A stretch of 64,000 nucleotides of DNA, from the NCBI RefSeq assembly GCF_947501665.1, contig NZ_CANMWS010000009.1, forward strand, positions 124,001-188,000, in the 5' to 3' direction. Made by a program: the position numbers and the translations under genes. The first letter of the stretch is position 1, and the number at the start of each line of letters is the position of its first letter. Under the pieces are notes generated by a model, which was not told where the DNA came from, did no database searches, and saw only the letters and a list, made by a program, of their open reading frames with translations. This stretch comes from an uncultured Shewanella sp. (GTDB lineage Bacteria > Pseudomonadota > Gammaproteobacteria > Enterobacterales > Shewanellaceae). Positions 8,563 through 17,811 of the stretch are shown one piece after another.

Positions 8563-10161
8563 TTATTTTAGGTTTCGACGTAATATTTTTCCGACACTTG
8601 ATTTAGGCATTGAGTCAACAAATTCAAACAATGTGGGTATTTTATATGGGGTGAGATGATTAGCACAATGTTGTTTTAAACTGGATAAAAGAGTGGCAGT
8701 TGGGGTAATTAAGGCGCTTAATGTTATAAAAGCTTTTACTTTTTCACCTGAATGTTCATCACTGATCCCTATGACCGCAGATTCTAATACTGCATCATGG
8801 AGCGATAAGACATTTTCAACTTCATTAGGGTAGACATTGAAGCCAGAAATGATGATCACATCTTTTTTTCGATCGATAATTTGATGAAAACCGTCTTTTA
8901 GAGCAATTGCAATATCCCCTGTTTTAAAGAAGCCACTTTTTGTCATCACATGTTTAGTTTCACTTTTTTGTTGCCAATATCCAGACATGACTTGGGGACC
9001 TGAGACTGCAAGCTCTCCCGCTTGACCTTGGATAACTTCATTTTCATTCTCATCTAAAATACAGACGAGAGTGTTCATTAGAGGCTGGCCTATGGTGCCT
9101 AACTTTTCAAATCCAGGTGTATTGAGTGAAATAACAGGCGATGTTTCTGATAGGCCATATCCTTCACAAACCGCACAACCTGTGGTGTTATACCAGATAT
9201 CGGCGGCAAATTGAGTCAGTGCTGTTCCCCCTGAAATAGTGACTTTTAATTGGCTAAAGTCTAAGGACTGAAAGTGTTCTTGCTGGCAAAGGCCAATAAA
9301 TAGTGTATTGAGACCAGCAAAGCCTGTGAATGGATACTGCTTGAGGGTCTGAATAAAGTTAGGGGTATCTTTTGGATCAGGAATAAGAACGGTACAAGCG
9401 CCTTTTTCAAAATAAAGGATCAGATTCACCATAAATGCATAGATATGATAAAGAGGTAAAGGTGCAATAAAAATTTCTTTACCTTCATTGATACGGGAGG
9501 CAAGTCTGTCGGATAATTGTGCTGCATTGGCAATAAGGTTCCCATGACTTAACATTGCCCCTTTAGACAGACCTGTGGTGCCTCCTGTGTATTGCAAGGC
9601 GGCTAAGTGATTACTTGATACTGAGACAGGCTGGAGTAAATGCTTCTCTCCAACTTTTAATGTATCCATAAAATGAAAATGATTAAAGTCACATTGGACT
9701 TGTGTTTGAGGTGAGATGAGATCGAATGGATGGGTCGTGATGACAGTGTCAATAGCGGTGTTATTAATAATATAATCGAGCTTGGGAATATGACTTGAGA
9801 GTGTAACGAGTAATTTTGCACCTGAATCATTAAATTGATGGAGCATTTCTCTTTGAGTGTAAAGCGGGTTAGTGTTGACTAAGATTAATCCTGCTCTAAT
9901 AGCACCATAGGCTGCGATAACAAATTGAGTAATATTAGGGAGTTGAATTGCTATTCGATCGCCTATTGTTAGATCAGTGTATTGTTGTAAATAAGCAGCA
10001 AACTGGCGAGAATATTGTTCAATATCATTAAAACTGACAGCAAGCCCAAAACAAGAAAATGCCGTTTTATTGTTAAAGCGAGCACAGGTTTCTTCGATTA
10101 AATGAAGGAGTGAAGAATACGGAGAGACATTGATTAAAGGAGCGGTATTAAGCGTCGGCAT
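8563..10161 (-). CDS. AMP-forming acyl-CoA ligase (FadD-like)
   Basis: ANL-superfamily enzyme that activates a carboxylic acid with ATP and transfers it to CoA. Visible motifs: phosphate loop YTGGTTGLSKGAMLSH, GYGLSETSPV, TGD, the hinge DRKKDVIIISGFNVYP and the C-terminal catalytic lysine in PKSSVGKILRR. Length 532 from the AUG at 10161, which has a GGGG sequence upstream; the open frame extends 11 codons further. The overall pattern is closest to long- or medium-chain fatty acyl-CoA ligases. The exact acid is not defined. It lies downstream of ccoG, separated by a strong hairpin. Confidence 0.88.
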   Translation of the reverse strand: MPTLNTAPLINVSPYSSLLHLIEETCARFNNKTAFSCFGLAVSFNDIEQYSRQFAAYLQQYTDLTIGDRIAIQLPNITQFVIAAYGAIRAGLILVNTNPLYTQREMLHQFNDSGAKLLVTLSSHIPKLDYIINNTAIDTVITTHPFDLISPQTQVQCDFNHFHFMDTLKVGEKHLLQPVSVSSNHLAALQYTGGTTGLSKGAMLSHGNLIANAAQLSDRLASRINEGKEIFIAPLPLYHIYAFMVNLILYFEKGACTVLIPDPKDTPNFIQTLKQYPFTGFAGLNTLFIGLCQQEHFQSLDFSQLKVTISGGTALTQFAADIWYNTTGCAVCEGYGLSETSPVISLNTPGFEKLGTIGQPLMNTLVCILDENENEVIQGQAGELAVSGPQVMSGYWQQKSETKHVMTKSGFFKTGDIAIALKDGFHQIIDRKKDVIIISGFNVYPNEVENVLSLHDAVLESAVIGISDEHSGEKVKAFITLSALITPTATLLSSLKQHCANHLTPYKIPTLFEFVDSMPKSSVGKILRRNLK

Positions 10162-10274
10162 TTTAATTGACCCCAATTGACATATTTTTAACATTTAAGT
10201 TAAAGTCAAAATGGCCATTAAGTCAATGATAAATTTAATATTGATGCTTTATTGTTGACTAAAAGGGGATAGAC

Positions 10275-10299
10275 GCAGACACACAATGGGTGTGTCTGC
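10275..10299 (-). terminator. Hairpin downstream of ccoG
   Basis: Perfect 10-bp arms GCAGACACAC / GTGTGTCTGC with a 5-base loop, just beyond the ccoG stop at 10310. No clear U-tract follows on the minus strand. Probably a transcript end or processing structure. Confidence 0.6.
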
Positions 10300-10309
10300 T
10301 TATTGGCAT

Positions 10310-11722
10310 TTATAAAGGGCTAAAAAAGTTGGATGATTGAGAGACCCAATTATTTTTGCTTTCTAGGTCATCAATTTCCTTAATTGTAAAGTTAATGGGA
10401 CTACGAGAGGTATTTAATCTATCTTGTTTAGCGAGAACGGTGACTGGGTAATCGAGCTGTTCTCCAGGTAAAATAACAATTTGGGTATCACCGACTAATT
10501 GATAAATATGATCATTATCAATGAATATTTGATATTGGCGACGTTTTTGAGTTTTATTCCTTATTTTAAGCGTATAACTATTTTCTATTTGGCTATCTAA
10601 GGTTTCACGGTAAAGGTTTTGCCTGTCACGGATCACATTGAGTTGAATATTATCGCGGTTGGCAATATCTAACCCTATGACACTCAACATGATTAAAGTG
10701 GCAATACCATAACCGATAAACTTGAAAGAAGTAAAAATAGGCTTGGGCTTGTTTTTTAGGCTGTTTTCACTAATGTAACTAATTAAATTAGGCTCATAGC
10801 CGAATTTTTCCATCGTATGATTACACGCATCAACGCAGGCGCCACAATTGATGCATTCATATTGAAGTCCATTGCGTATATCAATGCCTGTGGGGCACAC
10901 ATCGACACATAGGTGGCAGTCGACACAATCTCCTAATTCTGTCGCTTGTTTACGTTTTCTCGGACCACGAGATTCACCTCGATTGACATCATAAGTCACT
11001 GTCTTTGTATTAGCATCAAACATAACAGATTGAAAACGTGAATATGGACAGCAATGAAGACACATCTGCTCTCTCATCCAACCGGCATTGAGATAAGTAC
11101 AAAGTGCGAAAAACCATACCCAAGTCGTAACCCAAAAACTGCCTGTGAAAGTGAAGATTTCAGGATAAAGTGTGCGTGCGGGAATAAAGTAGGCAATAAA
11201 GCTACATCCCGTCAATAGTGCAATCATGCTCCAAAGTAGATGCTTGCTTGCCCGTTTGTAGATCTTATTTAACGTCCAAGGCGCTTTATCTAATGTAATT
11301 CTTTGATTTCGACTTCCCTCTAGGCGGGTTTCAACCCAAACAAACATAAATGTCCACGCGGTTTGTGGACAAAGAAAGCCACACCATACCCTTCCCCAAA
11401 ATACGGTGGCAAAAAACAACATAAAAGCAGCGGCAATAAAAATCCAAGCGAGAATGGTAAAATCTTGAGGCCACAGTGTGGTGCCAAAAAAAATAAATTG
11501 TTGCTCACTGATATTAAATAAAATGGCTTGGCGTCCTTGATAAGAAATAAAGGGCGTCAATAGGAATAATAATACTAAAAGGCTATTCATGCCTGTTCTT
11601 ATTCGCTGAAAATAACCTTTTTGTTCACGTATTTGAATTTTATTTGATGGGGTTGATATTTGTTTAATGGGAATGCGATCCCCCATAATTGGATGAGTAT
11701 TAATGCTATTATTATTTGACAT
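10310..11722 (-). CDS. ccoG: Cytochrome c oxidase accessory protein CcoG (FixG/RdxA)
   Basis: Membrane-bound polyferredoxin needed for assembly of cbb3-type cytochrome oxidase, linked to copper handling. It has several N-terminal transmembrane segments, two 4Fe-4S sites (CVDCHLCVDVCP and CINCGACVDACN), a conserved MCLHCCPYSRF segment and a C-terminal Ig-like FixG domain. I use the AUG at 11722, preceded by AGAGAAG; a longer frame to 11776 would overlap the sigma54 promoter at 11772-11788. It stands apart from any ccoNOPQ genes in this window and directly follows a sigma54 activator gene on the same strand, with candidate activator sites between the two. Confidence 0.93.
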   Translation of the reverse strand: MSNNNSINTHPIMGDRIPIKQISTPSNKIQIREQKGYFQRIRTGMNSLLVLLFLLTPFISYQGRQAILFNISEQQFIFFGTTLWPQDFTILAWIFIAAAFMLFFATVFWGRVWCGFLCPQTAWTFMFVWVETRLEGSRNQRITLDKAPWTLNKIYKRASKHLLWSMIALLTGCSFIAYFIPARTLYPEIFTFTGSFWVTTWVWFFALCTYLNAGWMREQMCLHCCPYSRFQSVMFDANTKTVTYDVNRGESRGPRKRKQATELGDCVDCHLCVDVCPTGIDIRNGLQYECINCGACVDACNHTMEKFGYEPNLISYISENSLKNKPKPIFTSFKFIGYGIATLIMLSVIGLDIANRDNIQLNVIRDRQNLYRETLDSQIENSYTLKIRNKTQKRRQYQIFIDNDHIYQLVGDTQIVILPGEQLDYPVTVLAKQDRLNTSRSPINFTIKEIDDLESKNNWVSQSSNFFSPL

Positions 11723-11771
11723 GTTACTTCTCTTTGGCAATTGCGCTGCACATTCTTTTTTATGAGTTGAT

Positions 11772-11788
11772 AGCAAGCATTAGGCCAA
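11772..11788 (-). promoter_or_regulatory. Sigma54 promoter of ccoG
   Basis: On the minus strand the sequence TTGGCCTAATGCTTGCT fits the -24/-12 consensus, with GG and GC exactly 10 bases apart and the TTGCT of the -12 element intact. It lies 50 bp before the chosen ccoG start. The adjacent gene encodes a GAFTGA-type activator, which supports the call. Confidence 0.65.
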
Positions 11789-11851
11789 AGTGATTATATT
11801 CATAATTTATTGTTATATATGAATATTTTTTAGTTTGGGTGTGTTTTAAAT

Positions 11852-11890
11852 CACGATATATCGCTATTTTACTAAATATCGTGATATTTA
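11852..11890. promoter_or_regulatory. Candidate activator-binding sites upstream of ccoG
   Basis: CACGA-TATA-TCGCT at 11852-11865 and, 18 bp further, TACTA-AATA-TCGTG at 11870-11883, which overlaps the perfect inverted repeat TAAATATC-GT-GATATTTA at 11873-11890. The first is close to the CACGA-N4-TCGTG core of the palindrome at 13443-13468. The sites lie 65-100 bp upstream of the sigma54 promoter, the usual enhancer distance. Confidence 0.5.
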
Positions 11891-11944
11891 GCATTAATAC
11901 TGCGTATGATCACATAAATGCAATGAGAGCTAGATCACAAAAGA

Positions 11945-13393
11945 TTAACTTGGTCTGTTGATCCCCAGTTTTTTCATACGAGATCTGAGTGTACTCGGAG
12001 CAAGATCTAGCATTTTGGCAGCCCCTACGGGGCCAGAGATCCGCCAATTGACTTGTTGTAAGATCTGGGTGATGTATTGTTTCTCCATTTGGGCAAAGGT
12101 GAGTTGATCGGTTTGTTGAGTACTGTTTTGATGAATGTTTGAGATGGGGGCAATATGTAACACATCACCTTGAGCAAGAATAATCTCTCTTTCGAGTACA
12201 TTTTGTAATTCTCGTACATTACCAGGCCAAAGGTGAGACATCAGTTGTTGTAGACTTTTTTGAGTAACGCCTTTAATTTTTTTTCCTAACTTTCTATTTA
12301 AATCATGTATTAAATGATTTACCAATTCTGGGATATCATCCAATCTATCTCTTAAAGGAGGCACTTGAATGGGGAAAACATTCAGGCGATAATAAAGGTC
12401 CATTCTAAACAAACCTTGTTGTACTCGTTTGAGTAAATCATGGTGACTGGCTGTGATCAGTCGAATATCAACTTTAATGGTTTCACTGCTTCCTACACGC
12501 TCAAATTCTTGCTCTTGTATGACGCGTAATAGTTTAGACTGGGCTTCAAGGGATAATTCAGCGACTTCATCTAGAAAAAGCGTACCATGATCTGCGAGTT
12601 CAAAACGGCCTTTTCTTCGGTTTGTTGCGCCAGTAAAGGCGCCTTTTTCATGACCAAATAGTTCGCTTTCAAGCAAAGTGGCAGAAAAAGCTGCGCAGTT
12701 CACGCTGATCAGCGGTTTATCGGCTCTATGGCTCAGCTGGTGGAGATTGCGAGCCACTAATTCCTTACCTGTGCCATTTTCTCCACTAATCAGTACGGTA
12801 CTATCTGTATTGGCAACTAATGTAACTTGTTGTATTAAATCTTGTATTTTTTCACTGTTACCAGAAATCCCCACATCTCCAGTTCTATTTGCAAGTTCGA
12901 GTTGTAAGTATTTGTTTTCTGATGATAATTTTTCAGAGAGGGCCTGGACTTGTTTCAAGGCTTGTCTTAAAGAGTGCTCTGTTTGTTTTTGAATACTAAT
13001 ATCACGAAATATCGCGACTACGCCAATGAGGTGATTATCTTTATAAACGGGTGTCGAATTATACAAGACGGGAAAACAGGTGCCATCTTTACGCCAAAAG
13101 ACTTCGTGACTGATTTCTCTAGGCATTCCATCTTGCAAGGTATTATAAATTGGGCATTCTTCTTGGGGATAATGACGCCCATCGCTATGGCTATGATGGT
13201 GGCTATCATGAATGTTTTTTCCAAGCAGTTCTTCTGCTGTCCAGCCCGTCATTTTCTCTGCTGCGGGGTTAATAAAAACAGCATTGCCATTAAGGTCAAA
13301 ACCATATATACCTTCACTCACTGCATTTAGAATTAATTGATTTTCTGGTAAAAATTCAGTGTCAGATGTATTTTTGACTATTTTATTTGCCAT
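11945..13393 (-). CDS. Sigma54-dependent activator with PAS sensor, AAA+ and Fis HTH domains
   Basis: Enhancer-binding protein of 482 residues. A PAS domain (about 15-135; [19 protein letters not shown], then FRDIS) senses an unknown signal, possibly redox or a ligand. The AAA+ domain follows, with Walker A GENGTGKE, the sigma54-contact loop GAFTGA and Walker [11 protein letters not shown]-terminal Fis-type HTH ends the protein ([21 protein letters not shown]). The AUG at 13393 has AGGG upstream; the UUG at 13411 does not. A 26-bp palindrome at 13443-13468 lies just upstream of its own -10 TATAAT, suggesting autoregulation, and related sites precede ccoG, the likely target. Confidence 0.93.
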   Translation of the reverse strand: MANKIVKNTSDTEFLPENQLILNAVSEGIYGFDLNGNAVFINPAAEKMTGWTAEELLGKNIHDSHHHSHSDGRHYPQEECPIYNTLQDGMPREISHEVFWRKDGTCFPVLYNSTPVYKDNHLIGVVAIFRDISIQKQTEHSLRQALKQVQALSEKLSSENKYLQLELANRTGDVGISGNSEKIQDLIQQVTLVANTDSTVLISGENGTGKELVARNLHQLSHRADKPLISVNCAAFSATLLESELFGHEKGAFTGATNRRKGRFELADHGTLFLDEVAELSLEAQSKLLRVIQEQEFERVGSSETIKVDIRLITASHHDLLKRVQQGLFRMDLYYRLNVFPIQVPPLRDRLDDIPELVNHLIHDLNRKLGKKIKGVTQKSLQQLMSHLWPGNVRELQNVLEREIILAQGDVLHIAPISNIHQNSTQQTDQLTFAQMEKQYITQILQQVNWRISGPVGAAKMLDLAPSTLRSRMKKLGINRPS

Positions 13394-13442
13394 GATCCCT
13401 GCTTTGGTCAAGTGCCCGTGGCGCTATTATAAAGGCATAATG

Positions 13443-13468
13443 ATAAAACACGAAATGTCGTGTTTTAT
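13443..13468. promoter_or_regulatory. 26-bp palindromic operator between the PAS activator and the TonB receptor
   Basis: Perfect 11-bp arms ATAAAACACGA and TCGTGTTTTAT around AATG. On the minus strand it ends about 11 bp before the -10-like TATAAT (13426-13431) of the activator gene, covering the -35 area. The core CACGA-N4-TCGTG is partly repeated before ccoG. It could also affect the divergent TonB receptor gene. Binding by the activator itself is inferred. Confidence 0.6.
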
Positions 13469-13692
13469 GCATTTGATGCTATCTGAATGATTTCTTCCTC
13501 AATGGGGCCCCTTTTAGCGTATTTACGCATCTCTTGTGCATTGTTATTGTTTTTTGTTAGATTAATGTTTCACTTATGTGCTTGCTGTTGAGTGTTTTTT
13601 TACATTCTTGGCTCATTTGGGTTCAGTTCTCTGTTCATGTCACGCCAGTGGATGAACAGGATCATAACAATAAAAAATGAGAAATTGATGAA

Positions 13693-16323
13693 ATGCATAT
13701 AACTAATAAATTCAAGCAAAAGACCCTCTGTATAGCCATCACTATTGCCATTTCTGGTAGTTTTATGAATCAAACCGCCTTTGCTGAAGATGTCCCTGTT
13801 CCTGTCGATGAAAAAGTTGAACGTATTGCGGTGGTAGGATCGCGAGCGGCTCCACGCTCTATTGCAGATTCTCCGGTCCCCATCGATATTATCGGTAGTG
13901 ATGAAATTAATCGTTCGGCCAGTACCGATATGTTGGAGATTTTAAAAGGATCGGTTCCTTCACTGAATGTTCATGCTAATCCAATCAGTGATACAGCAAG
14001 TTTAGTGCGTCCTGCAAATTTAAGGGGGTTGTCAGCGGACAGCACTCTGATTTTGGTGAATGGAAAACGAAGACATCGCTCGTCAGTGATCACTTTTCAA
14101 GGAGGTGGCATTAATGATGGGGCTCATGGCCCTGATATTTCAGTGTTTCCAAGCATAGCACTAAAGCAAGTCGAGGTGCTTCGTGATGGCGCCGCTGCAC
14201 AATATGGCTCAGATGCGATAGCGGGTGTGATCAACTTCGTATTAAGAGATGATGCAGAAGGGGGATCTCTTGAGGCAAAAGTCGGAGAGTATTATGAGGG
14301 AGATGGCACGACAGCTCAAATACTGGGTAATATTGGTATGCCATTAACTCAAGATGGTTTTGTTAATTTAAGCTTTTCTTATAAAGATATCGATCCCACA
14401 AGCCGAAGCGTACAAAGACCCGATGCGGCAGCATTTGCCGCCGCGGGGGTAGAAGTAGACGACCCTGCACAAGTTTGGGGCTCACCTGAAATCAGTGATG
14501 ATATCAGTATATTTGCGAATTTAGGATTAGAGCTGGATGCTTTTTCTCAAGCTTATCTGTTTGGTAATTATTCTCAGCGAGATGTGAAAGGCGGTTTTTA
14601 TTATCGAAACCCTAATACTCGGGGTGGGGTGTATTCTAATCCGCAAAAAGAAGTAGATGAAAACGGTAATGAAACTATTGTAAATTATCTTTTAGTTGGT
14701 GATTTAACAGATGGTCCAGTAGGGCAAATTAATCCAGGTTTATCGAATGGTGATGGTATAGATTGCCCGAATATTGAGATTACATCAAATAATATAGCCA
14801 CCCAGCAAAATTACATTGATGGTGTGGCAAATGATCCCAATTGTTTTGCTTTTACTGAAATGCTGCCGGGTGGGTTTACCCCAAATTTCGGCGGACATAT
14901 CGAGGATACCTCTATTGTTGCCGGTACACGAGGAGAGTTTCAAATTTCTTGGATGCAAGGTATCGATTATGATTTCAGTGGTAGCTATGGCAGCAATGAG
15001 TCTCGTTATGAGATTTATAATACGGTTAATGCATCTTTAGGCGCTGATACTCCAAGAGATTTTAGTCCAGGGAAATATATTCAATCGGAGTGGAATTTCA
15101 ATGCTGATTTGGTGAAATACATTGATTTCGGTATGGCTGATGACTTTAACTTTGCCTTTGGCGCAGAATGGCATGATGAAACCTTTGAAATTTTAGCGGG
15201 AGATGTTGAATCTTATGAGGCCGGCCCGCTAAGTAGTCAAGGTTTTAGTGTGGGATCAAATGGATTTCCTGGGTTTACTCCTGCCCAAGCTGGAGAATAC
15301 ACCCGTACTAATTATGCAGGTTATATCGATATTGGTATGCCCTTTACCGATAATTGGCTATTAGAAGCAGCAGTGCGTTATGAAGATTATGAGACCTTTG
15401 GTTCGACGACCAATTATAAGCTGGCAACTAATGTCAGGGTTACCGATGATATTGCGTTACGTGGTTCCTATAATACCGGTTTTAGGGCACCAACAGTGGG
15501 GCAAGCTAATGTCAGTACAGTACAAACCAGTTTTGAATCAGGCGTATTAGTGGATTCAGCCCTATTACCACCGACTAATCCTATTGCCCTCCAGTTGGGA
15601 AGTGAAGAATTAAGTCCAGAAAAGTCAAGTAGTTATACCTTAGGTGTGGTGTATACCTTAGGGGAGGTCTATATGACGCTGGATTATTACAATATTCAAG
15701 TGGATGACAGAATTAGTCAATCGGCCAAAATTGATCTTACCGATGCAGATAAAGCCATATTGATTGCAGATGGGGTGCCCAATGTTGCTGGTTTATCCCA
15801 GGTTAGCTATTTTACTAATGATTTTGATACGACAACTCAAGGTGTTGATTTTGTCGCAAATTACAGTACCGATCTTCTTTTGGGAGATTCCAGTTTTGCC
15901 TTAGTGTATAACTGGAACGAAACGAAAGTGGATAGCTACACTGACGTGACGGGAGACTTTAAAGTCTCACGGCTTGAAAATGATTTACCTAATCACAGGG
16001 CAACTTTCACTTGGAACCAAGCTTGGGAGTACTTAGGTTTGTTTACCAGAGTGAATTATTATGGTGAATATCAAGGCGTGCATGTGGATTATGATGCTAC
16101 TGCAAAAACCGCATCAGATTCTGTCACTGTGGATATGGAGCTGAGCTACTATATTAATGAGGCTTTTACGGTTGCAGTGGGAGCACAAAATATTTTCGAT
16201 AAAAAAGCAGAATTGATTGATTACGATGGTGATTCTAATGCTTGGGGAGGGGTGTACTATGAAACTTCACCCTATGGATTTAATGGTGGTTACTATTACT
16301 TGAAAGGCATTTATCGTTTTTAG
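13693..16323 (+). CDS. TonB-dependent outer-membrane receptor, substrate unknown
   Basis: An 876-residue receptor with signal peptide (about 1-31, ending TAFA), a TonB-box-like VERIAVVGSR, a plug domain (about 55-175; RGLSADSTLILVNGKRRHRS, DGAAAQYGSDAIAGVIN) and a 22-strand barrel ending in the aromatic KGIYRF. The plug type, with DGAAAQYGSDAIAG, is common among large marine gammaproteobacterial receptors of unknown or oligosaccharide/peptide/metal substrates. It is a single gene with its own terminator. The upstream 300 bp holds the palindrome at 13443-13468, but no clear Fur box. Transport energy would come from a TonB system such as that at 41.6-43.6 kb. Confidence 0.92.
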   Translation: MHITNKFKQKTLCIAITIAISGSFMNQTAFAEDVPVPVDEKVERIAVVGSRAAPRSIADSPVPIDIIGSDEINRSASTDMLEILKGSVPSLNVHANPISDTASLVRPANLRGLSADSTLILVNGKRRHRSSVITFQGGGINDGAHGPDISVFPSIALKQVEVLRDGAAAQYGSDAIAGVINFVLRDDAEGGSLEAKVGEYYEGDGTTAQILGNIGMPLTQDGFVNLSFSYKDIDPTSRSVQRPDAAAFAAAGVEVDDPAQVWGSPEISDDISIFANLGLELDAFSQAYLFGNYSQRDVKGGFYYRNPNTRGGVYSNPQKEVDENGNETIVNYLLVGDLTDGPVGQINPGLSNGDGIDCPNIEITSNNIATQQNYIDGVANDPNCFAFTEMLPGGFTPNFGGHIEDTSIVAGTRGEFQISWMQGIDYDFSGSYGSNESRYEIYNTVNASLGADTPRDFSPGKYIQSEWNFNADLVKYIDFGMADDFNFAFGAEWHDETFEILAGDVESYEAGPLSSQGFSVGSNGFPGFTPAQAGEYTRTNYAGYIDIGMPFTDNWLLEAAVRYEDYETFGSTTNYKLATNVRVTDDIALRGSYNTGFRAPTVGQANVSTVQTSFESGVLVDSALLPPTNPIALQLGSEELSPEKSSSYTLGVVYTLGEVYMTLDYYNIQVDDRISQSAKIDLTDADKAILIADGVPNVAGLSQVSYFTNDFDTTTQGVDFVANYSTDLLLGDSSFALVYNWNETKVDSYTDVTGDFKVSRLENDLPNHRATFTWNQAWEYLGLFTRVNYYGEYQGVHVDYDATAKTASDSVTVDMELSYYINEAFTVAVGAQNIFDKKAELIDYDGDSNAWGGVYYETSPYGFNGGYYYLKGIYRF

Positions 16324-16350
16324 TGTTAGTGGATGCGAATGATTGTTAAT

Positions 16351-16383
16351 AAAAAGCCTTGTTTTTAAACAAGGCTTTTTCCT
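16351..16383 (+). terminator. Terminator after the TonB receptor
   Basis: AAAAAGCCTTG / CAAGGCTTTTT hairpin followed by T residues, 28 bases after the stop codon. Confidence 0.9.
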
Positions 16384-16477
16384 TGATAGTGGTAGAATAC
16401 TCAATTCAGGCTCTTAGAGTGAACTTTTAATAAAACAGATACGCTTTTATTTATAATATTTAAATTAGGGTTAAAAT

Positions 16478-17092
16478 ATGACATTAACATCCTGGCTCAG
16501 TTTATTGGCCATTAGTTTTTTAGGCGCCATGTCTCCTGGGCCGAGTTTAGCCATGGTAGTACGCCACACATTAGGTGGAGGACGCGCCAAAGGTATTATT
16601 TGTGCGTGGGCTCATTCTATCGGTATTGGTATTTATGCGTTATTGACGTTATTAGGACTCGCGGTTTTACTAAAGCATGCGCCATTAGTCTTTAATGGTA
16701 TTGCGTTGATTGGGGGTGTTTATTTAGCTTGGATAGGTATACAAGCATTGCGCTCTAAAGGTGGAATGGCGGATAAATTAGCGGCAGGAGAAAATACATC
16801 TGCAAAGGTTGCGGCCAGAGATGGCATTGCGATTTCTCTGTTTAACCCTAAAATTATTTTATTTTTTGTGGCGCTCTTTAGTCAATTTGTGATGGATGCA
16901 AGCACTGTTACGGGTCAATCTCTTATAGTGTTAACTCCTTTAATTGTCGACGGACTTTGGTATACCTTTATCGCGCTTGTGCTTTCTCATGGTGCGGTTT
17001 TACCCAAACTAAGGGCGAAAGCAGGACTGATTGATAAAATCTCAGGTGTGGTCTTAATCTTATTAGCCATTCGCGTTTGGTTTACGATTTAA
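16478..17092 (+). CDS. LysE/RhtB-family amino-acid exporter
   Basis: Inner-membrane protein of 204 residues with about six hydrophobic segments and the family signature near the N-terminus (LGAMSPGPSLAMVVRHTLGGGR, then GIICAWAHSIGIGIYALL). LysE/RhtB proteins export amino acids or related small molecules such as homoserine, threonine or lysine. Substrate is not defined by sequence. It is 53 bp upstream of ung, same strand, and could be cotranscribed. Its closeness to the amino-acid degradation operon at 17.8-23.5 kb is notable, but the two are convergent. Confidence 0.9.
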   Translation: MTLTSWLSLLAISFLGAMSPGPSLAMVVRHTLGGGRAKGIICAWAHSIGIGIYALLTLLGLAVLLKHAPLVFNGIALIGGVYLAWIGIQALRSKGGMADKLAAGENTSAKVAARDGIAISLFNPKIILFFVALFSQFVMDASTVTGQSLIVLTPLIVDGLWYTFIALVLSHGAVLPKLRAKAGLIDKISGVVLILLAIRVWFTI

Positions 17093-17145
17093 CGCGTTTG
17101 CATAACTCTATATTTTTATTTCATTGGTTTTAAATTCGGATCATT

Positions 17146-17811
17146 ATGACACATTTAGATTGGCTGAGCTTTTTAGCTGAGCAAGAATCCCAAGCTTATT
17201 ATCAATCAATCGCAGAATTCGTTGCCAAGGAGCGAGCAGCAGGTAAAGCAATTTATCCTCCCCATGAGGATGTTTTTAATGCATTGACTTTGACACCGTT
17301 AAAAGAGGTTAAAGTGGTGTTACTGGGTCAAGATCCCTATCATGGAGCCAATCAAGCCCATGGTTTATGTTTTTCAGTGAAAGAAGGCATTAAAGTGCCG
17401 CCTTCTTTAGTCAATATGTATAAAGAATTAGCCACCGATATTGATGGGTTTACTGTCCCTAACCATGGTTGCCTGACGCCTTGGGCTAAGCAAGGTATAT
17501 TGATGCTCAATACCGTGCTTACGGTTGAGCAAGGTCAGGCGCATTCCCATGCTAAAGTGGGGTGGGAAACCTTTACTAGCAATATACTGAGGTTGCTTAA
17601 CGAACAGACTCAGCCGATTATTTTTGTGTTATGGGGAGGGCATGCAATAAAAAAAGGCAAACTTATTACAGCAAGTCAGCATACTATTTTATCGGGCCCG
17701 CATCCTTCACCTTTATCCGCTTATCGTGGCTTTTTTGGCTGTCGTCATTTTTCGACTATTAATACAATATTAAAAGAAAAGGGTTTTCAGCCTATTGATT
17801 GGCAAGTCTAA
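17146..17811 (+). CDS. ung: Uracil-DNA glycosylase, family 1
   Basis: Removes uracil from DNA as the first step of base-excision repair. The water-activating motif GQDPYHG (Asp63) and the DNA-intercalation/catalytic-His motif [14 protein letters not shown] are intact, and the 221-residue length is standard. The start AUG at 17146 follows the LysE gene. Its stop overlaps that of the thiolase on the other strand by 4 bp. Confidence 0.97.
   Translation: MTHLDWLSFLAEQESQAYYQSIAEFVAKERAAGKAIYPPHEDVFNALTLTPLKEVKVVLLGQDPYHGANQAHGLCFSVKEGIKVPPSLVNMYKELATDIDGFTVPNHGCLTPWAKQGILMLNTVLTVEQGQAHSHAKVGWETFTSNILRLLNEQTQPIIFVLWGGHAIKKGKLITASQHTILSGPHPSPLSAYRGFFGCRHFSTINTILKEKGFQPIDWQV

Noticed and set aside
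13467..13692. Sigma54 promoter for the TonB receptor
   Set aside because: A GG-N10-GC spacing occurs at the GGGGCCCC tract near 13506-13520, but the flanking -24 and -12 bases do not fit.
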